Shown here: positions 1 to 7,392 of the stretch, piece by piece | How positions within the stretch are numbered: position 1 is the stretch's first letter | Layout of the letters: every line of letters starts with the position of its first letter | Origin: HGM11525 sp036307445 | GTDB lineage: Bacteria; Bacillota; Clostridia; UBA1381 | Direction of reading: 5' to 3' | NCBI GenBank assembly: GCA_036307445.1 | Contig: JAXJXP010000045.1 | Location: 62,001 to 126,000, forward strand | DNA length: 64,000 bases | Position numbers and translations under genes: made by a program | Notes under the pieces: model-generated | What the model was told of the DNA's origin: nothing | Databases searched by the model: none | What the model saw: the letters and a program-made list of their open reading frames with translations, nothing else

Positions 1-482
1 GCTTCGTCCTTGTCGGAATAAATCATTTTTGGATTTTCGCCAAGTGCAATTTTAATTGCAACAGGGGCTTTTACTATCATATCATCAACACATATACCGG
101 ATGTTTTGATTGCAGCAAACTGTCCGCCTATTGGGTTTGCGCTGCCAGGACCTGTTACTACACAGGTAACACCTGCACGACGTGCTTCGTCAAATCCTCG
201 GTCAAAGGGGTTAATTGCATCAATCGCACGCAAGTGTGGCATAATTGGGTCGGAATCCTCGTTCCCATCATCACTCTCAACACCTTGAGAATCACCGACC
301 AGACCCAAATGGCAGTGAGCATCGATTAGTCCGGGTGTGAGGTATCCGCCTTTTGCGTCAATTATATTTGCATTACTTGGTATTTCGCCGTTTATGCTGA
401 TTATTTTATTGTCAAATATAACATTTCCCATTTCAAAGCTGCCATCTGCTGTCATTATATTTGCGTTTATAATTGCAGTCAT
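1..482 (-). CDS. amidohydrolase family protein, C-terminus cut by the window edge
   Basis: About 160 N-terminal residues are visible, starting with ATG at 482. The protein opens with the small beta-sandwich typical of amidohydrolases and reaches the metal-binding signature LTPGLIDAHCHLG (H-x-H) near residue 50, followed by an acidic insert and the segment RRAGVTCVVTGPGSANP. This is the layout of imidazolonepropionase- and dihydroorotase-like metal-dependent C-N hydrolases that are often annotated only as amidohydrolase in clostridia. Substrate cannot be inferred. It lies 21 bases after trxB with a GAAAGG ribosome-binding site and is the last visible gene of a four-gene minus-strand operon. 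Family assignment is firm; the function is unknown. Confidence 0.85.
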   Translation of the reverse strand, partial: MTAIINANIMTADGSFEMGNVIFDNKIISINGEIPSNANIIDAKGGYLTPGLIDAHCHLGLVGDSQGVESDDGNEDSDPIMPHLRAIDAINPFDRGFDEARRAGVTCVVTGPGSANPIGGQFAAIKTSGICVDDMIVKAPVAIKIALGENPKMIYSDKDE

Positions 483-503
483 TTGTAAAGTACCTTTCAG
501 AAA

Positions 504-1418
504 TTATAAAGATTTAATGTAATTTATTGCAGAAGTTGCTGCTATAGCGCCATCTGCCGCGGCTGTTATAATCTGCCTCAATGGTGTATTTCTTACATCG
601 CCTGCGGCATATATACCGCTGATGCTTGTAGACATATGCTCATCACAGATAACACTGCCGTCATCTGCAATTTTTGCTGAATTCATTATCAGGGAATTTT
701 CTGGGTTTCTGCCAACTGCAACAAAAACAGCATCAGTATTGATAACCTCAACTTTTCCTGATATTGTGTTCGCTGTAACAACAGATTTAACTGAAAAATC
801 GCCCTGTATTTTTTCAATGCGTCTGTTTGTGAGAACATCTATTGTTGGGTTAGCCCTGACTTTTTCTATCAGAATATTGTCTGCCCTGAATTTTTCTGAC
901 CTGTGAAGAAGATAGACTTTGTTACAAAGGCCTGAGAGATATAGGGCGTCTTCAAAAGCTGTATTTCCTCCGCCTACAACTATTGCGGTTTTTCCTTTGG
1001 AAAAAGCACCGTCACAGGTTGCACAGTATGATACGCCTGCACCTGATAATTCGTCTTCCCCCTGAACACCAAGCTTACGAGGCTTTGCTCCGGTTGCAAG
1101 AATAATTGTCTTTGTTTCATAAACATTCTTGCGTGTAACAAGCTTTTTTACTGGTGCATTTATGTTTTCGATTGTTCGAATATTTTCTGTTTTAAATTCG
1201 CAGTCAAACTGCTCGGCATGTGAGTGCATTATATTTGCAAGCTCAAGACCTTTAATAGAAGGGAAACCGAGGTAGTTATCAACATCTGAAGTATAGTTGA
1301 TTTGTCCACCAAAGCCTGTCCCTTCAAAAACAACTGTTTTCATTCCGCCTCTTGCGGCATAGATTGCGGCGGATAAGCCTGCTGCACCGCCACCTATAAT
1401 TGCAATATCATATAGCAT
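504..1418 (-). CDS. trxB: thioredoxin-disulfide reductase
   Basis: A 304-residue flavoprotein, the usual length for low-molecular-weight TrxR, that passes electrons from NADPH through FAD to thioredoxin in the cytoplasm. Visible motifs are the FAD dinucleotide-binding GGGAAG at residues 9-14, the redox-active CATC at 132-135, the NADPH-binding GGGNTA at 149-154 and the C-terminal FAD motif GIYAAGDVR. Its ATG shares one base with the stop codon of the upstream glycosyltransferase (TAATG), so the two are translationally coupled. No thioredoxin gene is next to it. A ferredoxin-dependent or NADH-dependent variant cannot be excluded from sequence alone. Confidence 0.95.
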   Translation of the reverse strand: MLYDIAIIGGGAAGLSAAIYAARGGMKTVVFEGTGFGGQINYTSDVDNYLGFPSIKGLELANIMHSHAEQFDCEFKTENIRTIENINAPVKKLVTRKNVYETKTIILATGAKPRKLGVQGEDELSGAGVSYCATCDGAFSKGKTAIVVGGGNTAFEDALYLSGLCNKVYLLHRSEKFRADNILIEKVRANPTIDVLTNRRIEKIQGDFSVKSVVTANTISGKVEVINTDAVFVAVGRNPENSLIMNSAKIADDGSVICDEHMSTSISGIYAAGDVRNTPLRQIITAAADGAIAATSAINYIKSL

Positions 1419-2371
1419 TAAAATCGTACCTCTTCAATAATATATCTGGGTCTGCGTTTAACTTCTTTATACATCTTACCGATGTATTCACCTATCAAAC
1501 CTAATGATACAAGCTGTACCCCTCCGATAAACCATATTGACATCATAATAGAAGCCCATCCTGCATCGGTGTGACCGGTAAATTTCTGAATTAGTGTATA
1601 TACAGCCATCACTACAGCAATAATACAAGCTGCAGTACCTATTGCACTTATCATTCTTATTGGGGTTATGGAGAAAGACGTAATAGCATTAAATGCAAAA
1701 GAAAGCATCTTTTTAAGTGGATACTTTGACTCTCCTGCAAAACGCTCGGCTCTTTCGTAATATACTGTGTCTGATTTGAAACCTATAAGCGGAACCATAC
1801 CCCTCAAAAATAAATTTACTTCTGAAAATTCTGATAGGGCATTAAGAGCACGCTCGCTCATAAGGCGATAGTCAGCATGGTTGTAGACTGTATTAACGCC
1901 AAGACCTTGCATAAGCTTGTAGAACAGATGAGCTGTTGAACGTTTAAAAAATGTGTCTGTTTCTCTTTTTGAACGCACACCATAAACAACATCACAGCCG
2001 TTCTGGAATTTTTTAACCATTTCGGGAATTGCATTAATATCGTCTTGTAGATCTGCATCTATTGATATAACACATTCACAAGAATTTTTGACGGTCATAA
2101 GTCCTGCTAAAAGTGCATTCTGATGACCTGCATTTTTTGCAAGCTTAATCCCGTAAATCTCATCGTATTCGCTCGATAGTGTGTGAATAAGATTCCAGGT
2201 ATTATCCTCTGACCCGTCGTCAACAAATACAATTCTGGAAAGACTGTCTATCAACGAAGCCTGACGCATTCTTTCAAATAATTGCAGAAGTCTTTTCGCA
2301 GTTTCAGGCAATACTTCTTCTTCGTTATAACAGGGGAGTACAATATACAAGTTTACGGGTTTTGTAATCAT
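1418..2371 (-). CDS. family 2 glycosyltransferase with two C-terminal membrane segments (GtrB/dolichol-phosphate-sugar synthase type)
   Basis: A 317-residue membrane-anchored glycosyltransferase. The N-terminal GT-A domain shows VLPCYNEEEVLP, the nucleotide-binding VDDGSEDNT (residues 50-58) and the metal-binding DADLQDD (105-111). Two hydrophobic helices follow at about 236-258 and 272-293, then a basic end KEVKRRPRYIIEE. This matches bactoprenol-phosphate glucosyltransferases (GtrB, YkoT, CsbB), which load a sugar onto undecaprenyl phosphate for transfer outside the cell. The acceptor and sugar are inferred from family, not shown. No GtrA flippase is adjacent. It follows the stalk-domain gene by 17 bases with GGAGAAA as ribosome-binding site. 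Confidence 0.9.
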   Translation of the reverse strand: MITKPVNLYIVLPCYNEEEVLPETAKRLLQLFERMRQASLIDSLSRIVFVDDGSEDNTWNLIHTLSSEYDEIYGIKLAKNAGHQNALLAGLMTVKNSCECVISIDADLQDDINAIPEMVKKFQNGCDVVYGVRSKRETDTFFKRSTAHLFYKLMQGLGVNTVYNHADYRLMSERALNALSEFSEVNLFLRGMVPLIGFKSDTVYYERAERFAGESKYPLKKMLSFAFNAITSFSITPIRMISAIGTAACIIAVVMAVYTLIQKFTGHTDAGWASIMMSIWFIGGVQLVSLGLIGEYIGKMYKEVKRRPRYIIEEVRF

Positions 2372-2388
2372 ATGATTTCTCCGTTGGA

Positions 2389-3372
2389 TTATTTAATAAA
2401 TATTGGTGTTGTGTTGAGATAAAGCTGGCCTGCAGTTTGCAGATTAATAACCTTACTGTCTGTGGAAAGGATAACGACTGTATCATATCCAAGTGAAGTA
2501 TAGCGGTCAGAAAGCTTGAACTCTCCACCCTTTTCGTCGGTAACCTTAAAGAATAGTTCTACAATTGTACCGTCGGTTGGTGCTGCAAACAATGTTGGGT
2601 CAAAAAGATATGTAAGCTTTACTGAATCGTTGTGGAAATATTCGTTTACAGCAAAAGCTTCTACTTGTACTTCTGAACCGTCTTTATAGATTTTTGATTT
2701 ATCGAATTTAAAGCTGGTATTGTCATAATACACTGTTAAAAATGCTCCGAAGTACATATCCTTGTGCGTTGAGATATTTGACAGGTTTACCTTTACAGAT
2801 ACAGTATCACCTACTTTGATGTCTTTTGCATCAGAAGCAATAGAAACTGACGGGAGGCAGGAATTCATAACCTCTTCGCCGCCCTCTACCCTGTTGATAA
2901 GGGTTAAAAGCTTCTTTGAAGTAAATTTCACATGTCTGGTTTCAGGAATCCATTCTACGCTGTTGTTCATATAATCCGCAATAAGATAAATAGGTACCAT
3001 TGTGCGACCGTTAATTGCTTTGGGAGCAACCTCGCTTGTGTGTGTTTCTTTTGTTACATCAAAGAAGCTCTTAAAGGTAAGTGTTGTAAATTCTTTGGAA
3101 TCGAGGGTAAGAATGATTCTGTTAAGATTATCAGAAGAAAACACAGTTACCTGCTGCTTTTCCTGATTCCACATTACCTGTGCGTCCATTGCTTCAAAAA
3201 CTCCGCGAAGCGGAACTAGAACTCTGTCGTTTTCGATTACCGGTTGTTGGTCGGCAAAATCAATAGTACGTCTGTCTACTGTAACAGTAACATCGCTGTC
3301 AGCAGCAGAGGCTGTTACACCAAGGAAAACAGATATAGACATAATAAAAGCGAATATAAAACTTTTTTTCAT
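2389..3372 (-). CDS. secreted protein with copper-amine-oxidase-type stalk domain and cohesin-like domain
   Basis: The ATG at 3372 is chosen because AAGGAG lies 9-10 bases upstream and a clean signal peptide follows (MKK, hydrophobic core, cleavage near TASA-AD); a longer TTG-started frame exists but lacks a ribosome-binding site. The mature protein has two stalk repeats of the copper amine oxidase N-terminal family (DRVLVPLRGVFEAM and RTMVPIYLIADYM, residues about 28-150). A beta-rich domain from about 165 to the end resembles cohesin folds (KVGDTVSVKVNLSN, then a YDNTSFKFD-like strand). There is no transmembrane anchor or sortase motif, so it is probably secreted or wall-bound. First gene of the operon with the glycosyltransferase and trxB. 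Ligand unknown. Confidence 0.8.
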   Translation of the reverse strand: MKKSFIFAFIMSISVFLGVTASAADSDVTVTVDRRTIDFADQQPVIENDRVLVPLRGVFEAMDAQVMWNQEKQQVTVFSSDNLNRIILTLDSKEFTTLTFKSFFDVTKETHTSEVAPKAINGRTMVPIYLIADYMNNSVEWIPETRHVKFTSKKLLTLINRVEGGEEVMNSCLPSVSIASDAKDIKVGDTVSVKVNLSNISTHKDMYFGAFLTVYYDNTSFKFDKSKIYKDGSEVQVEAFAVNEYFHNDSVKLTYLFDPTLFAAPTDGTIVELFFKVTDEKGGEFKLSDRYTSLGYDTVVILSTDSKVINLQTAGQLYLNTTPIFIK

Positions 3373-3392
3373 AATATTTATCTCCTTTTTCC

Positions 3393-3408
3393 GTTGCAAA
3401 AATGCAAC
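3393..3408. repeat. short inverted repeat upstream of the stalk-protein gene
   Basis: GTTGC-AAAAAT-GCAAC, a perfect 5-base inverted repeat located between the promoter at 3429-3457 and the ribosome-binding site. It could be a small operator or leader hairpin; nothing else supports either reading. Confidence 0.3.
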
Positions 3409-3428
3409 TAAAACATATTATTTAGTCT

Positions 3429-3457
3429 ATTATAGCATAAAGAAAAAAAATAAACAA
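3429..3457 (-). promoter_or_regulatory. sigma-A-type promoter for the stalk protein operon
   Basis: On the minus strand, TTGTTT (-35, 3452-3457) and TATAAT (-10, 3429-3434) are separated by 17 bases. The -10 is preceded by TGC, an extended -10. It lies about 57 bases before the stalk gene start. Confidence 0.7.
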
Positions 3458-3486
3458 TAAAATATAATATTTTTTTGAAAAAAATA

Positions 3487-3515
3487 TAGGCAAAAGCAAA
3501 AAAATATTGTATAAT
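3487..3515 (+). promoter_or_regulatory. probable sigma-A-type promoter for cdaA-cdaR
   Basis: TATAAT at 3510-3515 with TAGGCA (four of six consensus bases) 17 bases upstream, in an A-rich stretch 34 bases before the cdaA start. The -35 match is weak, so the -10 is the main support. The promoter is divergent from that of the stalk operon. Confidence 0.6.
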
Positions 3516-3548
3516 AAGAAAAAGCGATGAAAGTTGAAGGGAGAAGTT

Positions 3549-4397
3549 ATGGATATCATATTAAGCTACATAACAAGATTTTTCCTTGTGTTAAAATTTA
3601 GCGATTTGATTGATATTGCAATTCTTGCTGTTTTGATATATCAGATAGCTAAGATTATAAGAGAAACAAGGGCTATGCAATTATTAAAGGGTATTTTTAT
3701 ACTGCTTGGCGTCCTGCTGCTTAGTGATTGGCTAAATTTGAATGCCCTCAATTATATACTTGGGAATACTGTTCAGGCAGGCTTGTTTGCGATTGTAGTA
3801 ATTTTTCAGCCTGAGCTTCGTAATATGCTTGAGCGTATGGGAAGGTCAAAGGCGGGTAAGATATTTGATGTTGTGGCAGGTCAGAGCAGTAATGATAAAA
3901 CAACTGCGGTTATTGATGAGCTTTGCGAAGCAGCTGCAAATATGTCAAGAAGTAAGACGGGTGCTTTGATAGTAATTGAACGCAGTACACGCTTAGGTGA
4001 TGTTATAAGGACCGGAAATGTTGTAAATGCTGATGTATCTGCAGCACTCCTTGAGAATATTTTTGCGCCGAACACCCCGCTTCACGACGGTGCAGTTATT
4101 GTGCGTGGCGACAGAATTCATACTGCGGGCTGTCTGTTGCCGCTTACATCGAACCCTAATCTATCTCGTGAATTGGGAACACGGCATCGTGCAGCACTTG
4201 GAGTGTCTGAAGCTTCTGATGCAATGGTTGTTGTTGTCAGTGAAGAAACGGGCAAGATTTCTATTGCTATTAACGGCACGCTCACACGCAATCTTGACAG
4301 AGAATCATTGAAGCGAGCATTGGAACGGGTATTTACTACCAAAAATGATACTGATACCGAAAAATTTAAGTTCTGGAGGAGTGGTGGCAATGCTTGA
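3549..4397 (+). CDS. cdaA: diadenylate cyclase CdaA (c-di-AMP synthase)
   Basis: A 282-residue membrane enzyme that condenses two ATP into the essential second messenger c-di-AMP. Three hydrophobic helices fill residues about 1-88, followed by a DAC (DisA_N) domain with the catalytic DGA at 180-182 and GTRHRAA at 210-216. ATG 3549 is preferred over an upstream TTG because GAAGGGAG lies just before it. It overlaps cdaR by eight bases, the conserved arrangement of the CdaA-CdaR pair. In many Firmicutes glmM follows; here hslO does. c-di-AMP controls potassium and osmolyte uptake and wall integrity, fitting the wall-rich surroundings. Confidence 0.96.
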   Translation: MDIILSYITRFFLVLKFSDLIDIAILAVLIYQIAKIIRETRAMQLLKGIFILLGVLLLSDWLNLNALNYILGNTVQAGLFAIVVIFQPELRNMLERMGRSKAGKIFDVVAGQSSNDKTTAVIDELCEAAANMSRSKTGALIVIERSTRLGDVIRTGNVVNADVSAALLENIFAPNTPLHDGAVIVRGDRIHTAGCLLPLTSNPNLSRELGTRHRAALGVSEASDAMVVVVSEETGKISIAINGTLTRNLDRESLKRALERVFTTKNDTDTEKFKFWRSGGNA

Positions 4398-5592
4398 GAA
4401 GGTTAAAAATATGAAGATTATAATGAAACTGCTCTCGGTGGTCATTGCTATTATTATCTGGCTCATACTTATCTACACGGTAAATCCCGTAATAACACAG
4501 ACGGTAAAAAATGTGCCTGTTACCTTCTATGGCGAGCAGGAGCTTGTGGATAAGGGTCTTGTTCTTATCAATAAAGATGATACAGATGAAGTGGACGTAA
4601 GGATACGAGGAGCAAGGAGCTCGGTTATAGAGGCACTTTCTGTAATGGGAGCTTATATCAATGTTGCTGATATAAATGGAGTCGGAACGTGGAATAAGGC
4701 TGTAAGCTTTAATATGGGAGTTTCTGGCGTTGCAGTTGAAGGACGGATGGGTGAAATTATAACTGTACAGGTTGAAGAACTGGTGGATAAGGTTGTTCCT
4801 GTTCAAGTGAAGCAGACCGGCACTGACAAAAATAAAAATACAATTGTCAATTCGGTTCCCAAGTCTCAAACTATAACCGTAAGAGGTGCAAAAAGTGCTC
4901 TTGCAAAGCTTAAAGCCGTTGTTGTAAATGTTGATATTTCTGATATTACGGAATTTACCGAAAAAGAACTCTCGTATTACTTTATAGATAATTCAGATGC
5001 AGAGTATCGCGTTGACGGATTGATAAATCCGCCTGAAACCCTTGTGGTAGAAAATTATGTTTACGAGAGAAAAAGTCTTGACACAGACTTCCTGCTTTCC
5101 AAAAACAGAGATAAATATATGCTTGATGTAAAATCTGCATCTAAAAACAAAATTGATGTTGGTATTAAGAGTGAAGAGGTTGATGTAGAGAAGATTTCTA
5201 AAATAACGTATATGTTTAATCCGGATGATTATACAACACAGGAACAGGAATATACACTTACTGCAGAGATTCCTGAGGGTATTTATATACCGGAGGATAA
5301 CCGTTCTGTAAAGGCTAAGCTTGAGCTTAAGGAACTTGTAAGAACAGACATTTCCTTGAATGTTGAAGTGAGAAATGTTCCATTGGGAATGACTGCAACT
5401 TTAAGACCTGAAGCAGTCAATCTTACGGTCAGGGCTCCACAGGGTGCGGCGGAAAAGATAAAAGCTTATGTGGACGTAAGCGGACTTAAAGCTGGTTACC
5501 ATGAGCTTGAGGTCAAGACGGAAAATGATAAGGGTGTAATTTTTGAGGAATCAGCACATATCAGAGTAACAATCAAAGAACAGAAAGGATAA
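4390..5592 (+). CDS. cdaR: YbbR-domain regulator of CdaA
   Basis: A roughly 400-residue protein with one N-terminal membrane helix (residues about 10-30, IIMKLLSVVIAIIIWLILIY) and a long extracytoplasmic part made of repeated YbbR-like domains, recognisable by recurring patterns such as VTVRGAKSALAKLKAVVVNVDIS and, near the end, VNLTVRAPQGAAEKIKAYVDVSG. CdaR binds CdaA in the membrane and modulates c-di-AMP synthesis. ATG 4390, inside the end of cdaA, is selected because GGAGGAGTGG precedes it. The longer frame from 4345 lacks a ribosome-binding site. The C-terminus ends in a lysine-rich stretch with no second membrane segment. Confidence 0.93.
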   Translation: MLEKVKNMKIIMKLLSVVIAIIIWLILIYTVNPVITQTVKNVPVTFYGEQELVDKGLVLINKDDTDEVDVRIRGARSSVIEALSVMGAYINVADINGVGTWNKAVSFNMGVSGVAVEGRMGEIITVQVEELVDKVVPVQVKQTGTDKNKNTIVNSVPKSQTITVRGAKSALAKLKAVVVNVDISDITEFTEKELSYYFIDNSDAEYRVDGLINPPETLVVENYVYERKSLDTDFLLSKNRDKYMLDVKSASKNKIDVGIKSEEVDVEKISKITYMFNPDDYTTQEQEYTLTAEIPEGIYIPEDNRSVKAKLELKELVRTDISLNVEVRNVPLGMTATLRPEAVNLTVRAPQGAAEKIKAYVDVSGLKAGYHELEVKTENDKGVIFEESAHIRVTIKEQKG

Positions 5593-5602
5593 ACAAAGGA
5601 CA

Positions 5603-6484
5603 ATGAGTGATCAGCTTGTAAGAGGACAAAGTATAGACGGAGCAATAAGAGTTTTTGCTGCAGTGACAACAGAGTTATCGGAAAGAGCAAGACAAATACA
5701 TAACAGTATGCCGGTGGCAGCGGCAGCTCTTGGCAGAACATTGACGGTTGCAGCAATAATGGGAGCACAGCTGAAGAATGAAACGGATTCTGTTACTATT
5801 CAGTTTGCCGGAGATGGACCTTTGGGTAAAATAGTGGCTGTTACAGACAGTAGCTCCAAAGTGCGCGGATATGTAGAAAATCCGCTTGCGGACTTGCCCT
5901 TGAACAGAAAAGGTAAGATAGATGTTGGTGGTGGAATAGGTAAGGGCAGACTCAGTATAGTGCGTGATTTGGGAATGAAAGAGCCATATGTCGGACAGGT
6001 TCCCATAGTAACCGGCGAAGTAGCAGAGGATATAACATATTATTATGCAAAGAGCGAACAAATTCCTACTGCAGTTGGTTTGGGCGTTCTGGTTGATACA
6101 GATTACAGCATCAAGGCTTCGGGAGGCTTTATGATTCAGCTTATGCCGTTCGCAACGGATGATACGGCTAAAAAGCTTGAAGAACAGGTGAGGAGCATTC
6201 CGAGTGTTTCGGAAATGATAACATCCGGAATGACTGCAGAGGATATACTATTTAAGGTTTGTGATGGCTTTAGTATGATGATGGATAATAATGCTGTAAC
6301 ACCTCTTTATGAATGTAAATGCTCAAAGGAACGTATGGAACGTGCTCTTGTATCAATAGGCAAAACCGAGCTTGAAAAAATCATTGCAGAGAATGGAGAA
6401 GCGGAGCTTACCTGCCAGTTCTGTGATGCTAAATATAAATTTGAAAAATCACAGCTTGAAGAAATTCTAGCACGTGCAAAATAA
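5603..6484 (+). CDS. hslO: redox-regulated chaperone Hsp33
   Basis: A 293-residue cytoplasmic holdase chaperone activated by oxidative unfolding. The zinc-binding switch is intact: Cys238-x-Cys240 and Cys271-x2-Cys274. The N-terminal substrate-binding domain carries the typical GDGPLGKIVAV segment near residue 70. It begins ten bases after cdaR with AAAGGA before its ATG, so it is probably part of the cdaA-cdaR transcript. The slot after cdaR is commonly held by glmM in Firmicutes, so this neighbour is unusual. The gene ends 34 bases before the strong rpmH promoter. Confidence 0.95.
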   Translation: MSDQLVRGQSIDGAIRVFAAVTTELSERARQIHNSMPVAAAALGRTLTVAAIMGAQLKNETDSVTIQFAGDGPLGKIVAVTDSSSKVRGYVENPLADLPLNRKGKIDVGGGIGKGRLSIVRDLGMKEPYVGQVPIVTGEVAEDITYYYAKSEQIPTAVGLGVLVDTDYSIKASGGFMIQLMPFATDDTAKKLEEQVRSIPSVSEMITSGMTAEDILFKVCDGFSMMMDNNAVTPLYECKCSKERMERALVSIGKTELEKIIAENGEAELTCQFCDAKYKFEKSQLEEILARAK

Positions 6485-6518
6485 TTTTATAAATCTTGAC
6501 AAATACTGAAAAAAATAC

Positions 6519-6547
6519 TTGACAACAGCAGTTGTAAAGTGTATAAT
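6519..6547 (+). promoter_or_regulatory. consensus sigma-A promoter for rpmH
   Basis: TTGACA (6519-6524), 17-base spacer, TATAAT (6542-6547): a perfect consensus promoter 68 bases before the rpmH start, as expected for a highly expressed ribosomal protein gene. Confidence 0.92.
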
Positions 6548-6558
6548 AATTGAGATGT

Positions 6559-6581
6559 CCGATTTGTGCGCGATAAATCGG
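6559..6581 (+). promoter_or_regulatory. hairpin in the rpmH 5' leader
   Basis: CCGATTT (6559-6565) and AAATCGG (6575-6581) form a perfect 7-base stem with a nine-base loop, starting about six bases after the predicted transcription start. It may stabilise the mRNA 5' end or act in autoregulation; function is inferred only. Confidence 0.5.
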
Positions 6582-6615
6582 TTAGAACTGTTACAATAAT
6601 TGGAGGTGTTAAGAA

Positions 6616-6750
6616 ATGAAAAGAACTTATCAGCCTAAAAAGCGTCAGAGATCAAAGGAGCACGGTTTCAGAAAAAGAATGAGCACAGCTTCAGGTAGAA
6701 AGATTTTGGCAAGAAGAAGGTCAAGAGGCAGAAGAAAGTTATCTGCATAA
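6616..6750 (+). CDS. rpmH: 50S ribosomal protein L34
   Basis: A 44-residue, very basic protein with the family's start MKRTYQPKKRQRSKEHGFRK and the arginine/lysine-rich ending RRRSRGRRKLSA; it binds 23S rRNA near the exit-tunnel side of the large subunit. GGAGGTG lies eight bases upstream of ATG 6616. It is the first gene of the conserved rpmH-rnpA-yidD-yidC-jag cluster. The usual dnaA/oriC neighbour is not upstream: hslO is there and no DnaA-box cluster is visible. Confidence 0.97.
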   Translation: MKRTYQPKKRQRSKEHGFRKRMSTASGRKILARRRSRGRRKLSA

Positions 6751-6754
6751 GATT

Positions 6755-6786
6755 AAGGCGAGAAGTTGTGTGCTTCTTGCCTTTTT
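6755..6786 (+). terminator. terminator/attenuator between rpmH and rnpA
   Basis: An 11-base stem with one G-U pair (AAGGCGAGAAG/CTTCTTGCCTT), seven-base loop, then a T run. It starts five bases after rpmH and would let far more L34 than RnpA be made from the strong promoter. Confidence 0.85.
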
Positions 6787-6812
6787 GACATTTTAAGTGA
6801 TAATTATTTATT

Positions 6813-7157
6813 ATGAAATTTACAGAAAGTATTACTGAAAACAGGATATACCGGCAGATGTACAATCGCGCTCAAAATATTGTCTGCAGAAATATTGTGG
6901 TATATTTAAGACGGAATAGATTTGGCATAAACAGACTCGGACTCACCTGTACGAAAACTGTAGGAAAGGCGGTCGAAAGAAACCGCGCAAAGCGTCTTAT
7001 GAAGGAAGCGTACAGACTAAACGAGGAGAAGCTTAAAAAGGGCTTTGATTTTATAATTGTAGCCCGTACAAGAGCGAAGGATGCAAGCTTTGCTGAGGTG
7101 GAAAAGGATTTTCTTTATGCTGCACATAAGCTTTCATTTCTTTCAGAGGACAGATGA
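6813..7157 (+). CDS. rnpA: ribonuclease P protein component
   Basis: A 114-residue basic protein that binds the RNase P RNA and helps cleave 5' leaders from pre-tRNAs. The family signature is present: RFGINRLGLTCTKTVGKAVERNRAKRLMKE (residues about 36-66), including the RNR motif. No strong Shine-Dalgarno site precedes ATG 6813, and a terminator-like hairpin separates it from rpmH, both consistent with low expression. Its TGA overlaps the first ATG of yidD. Confidence 0.95.
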   Translation: MKFTESITENRIYRQMYNRAQNIVCRNIVVYLRRNRFGINRLGLTCTKTVGKAVERNRAKRLMKEAYRLNEEKLKKGFDFIIVARTRAKDASFAEVEKDFLYAAHKLSFLSEDR

Positions 7158-7369
7158 TGAAAAGAATTTGTATGTATCTGATTAGGTTTTATCAGAGAAA
7201 TATATCTGCGTTAAAAGGTACTCCCTCGTGCAGATTTATCCCTACTTGCTCCGAGTATGCGTATCAGGCAATAGAAAAATACGGCTTTTTTAAAGGCGGA
7301 TATCTTGCCGTTCGCAGACTACTCAAATGCCACCCGTTCCATAAGGGAGGATACGACCCCCTTGAATAG
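7154..7369 (+). CDS. yidD: membrane protein insertion efficiency factor YidD
   Basis: A 71-residue protein of the YidD (Haemolytic, DUF37) family, with LIRFYQRNISALKGTPSCRF, PTCSEYAYQAIEKYG and the ending CHPFHKGGYDPL, including three conserved cysteines. It is a small amphipathic membrane-associated protein that aids YidC-dependent insertion. Start is the first of two adjacent ATG codons, four bases overlapping rnpA; the second ATG at 7157 is equally possible. It lies 23 bases before yidC. Confidence 0.95.
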   Translation: MMKRICMYLIRFYQRNISALKGTPSCRFIPTCSEYAYQAIEKYGFFKGGYLAVRRLLKCHPFHKGGYDPLE

Positions 7370-7392
7370 CCTTATATGAAAGGAAATGTCAA

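Noticed and set aside
6485..6615. Possible replication origin before rpmH
   Set aside because: No cluster of DnaA boxes and no dnaA nearby; the gap is explained by a consensus promoter and a leader hairpin.
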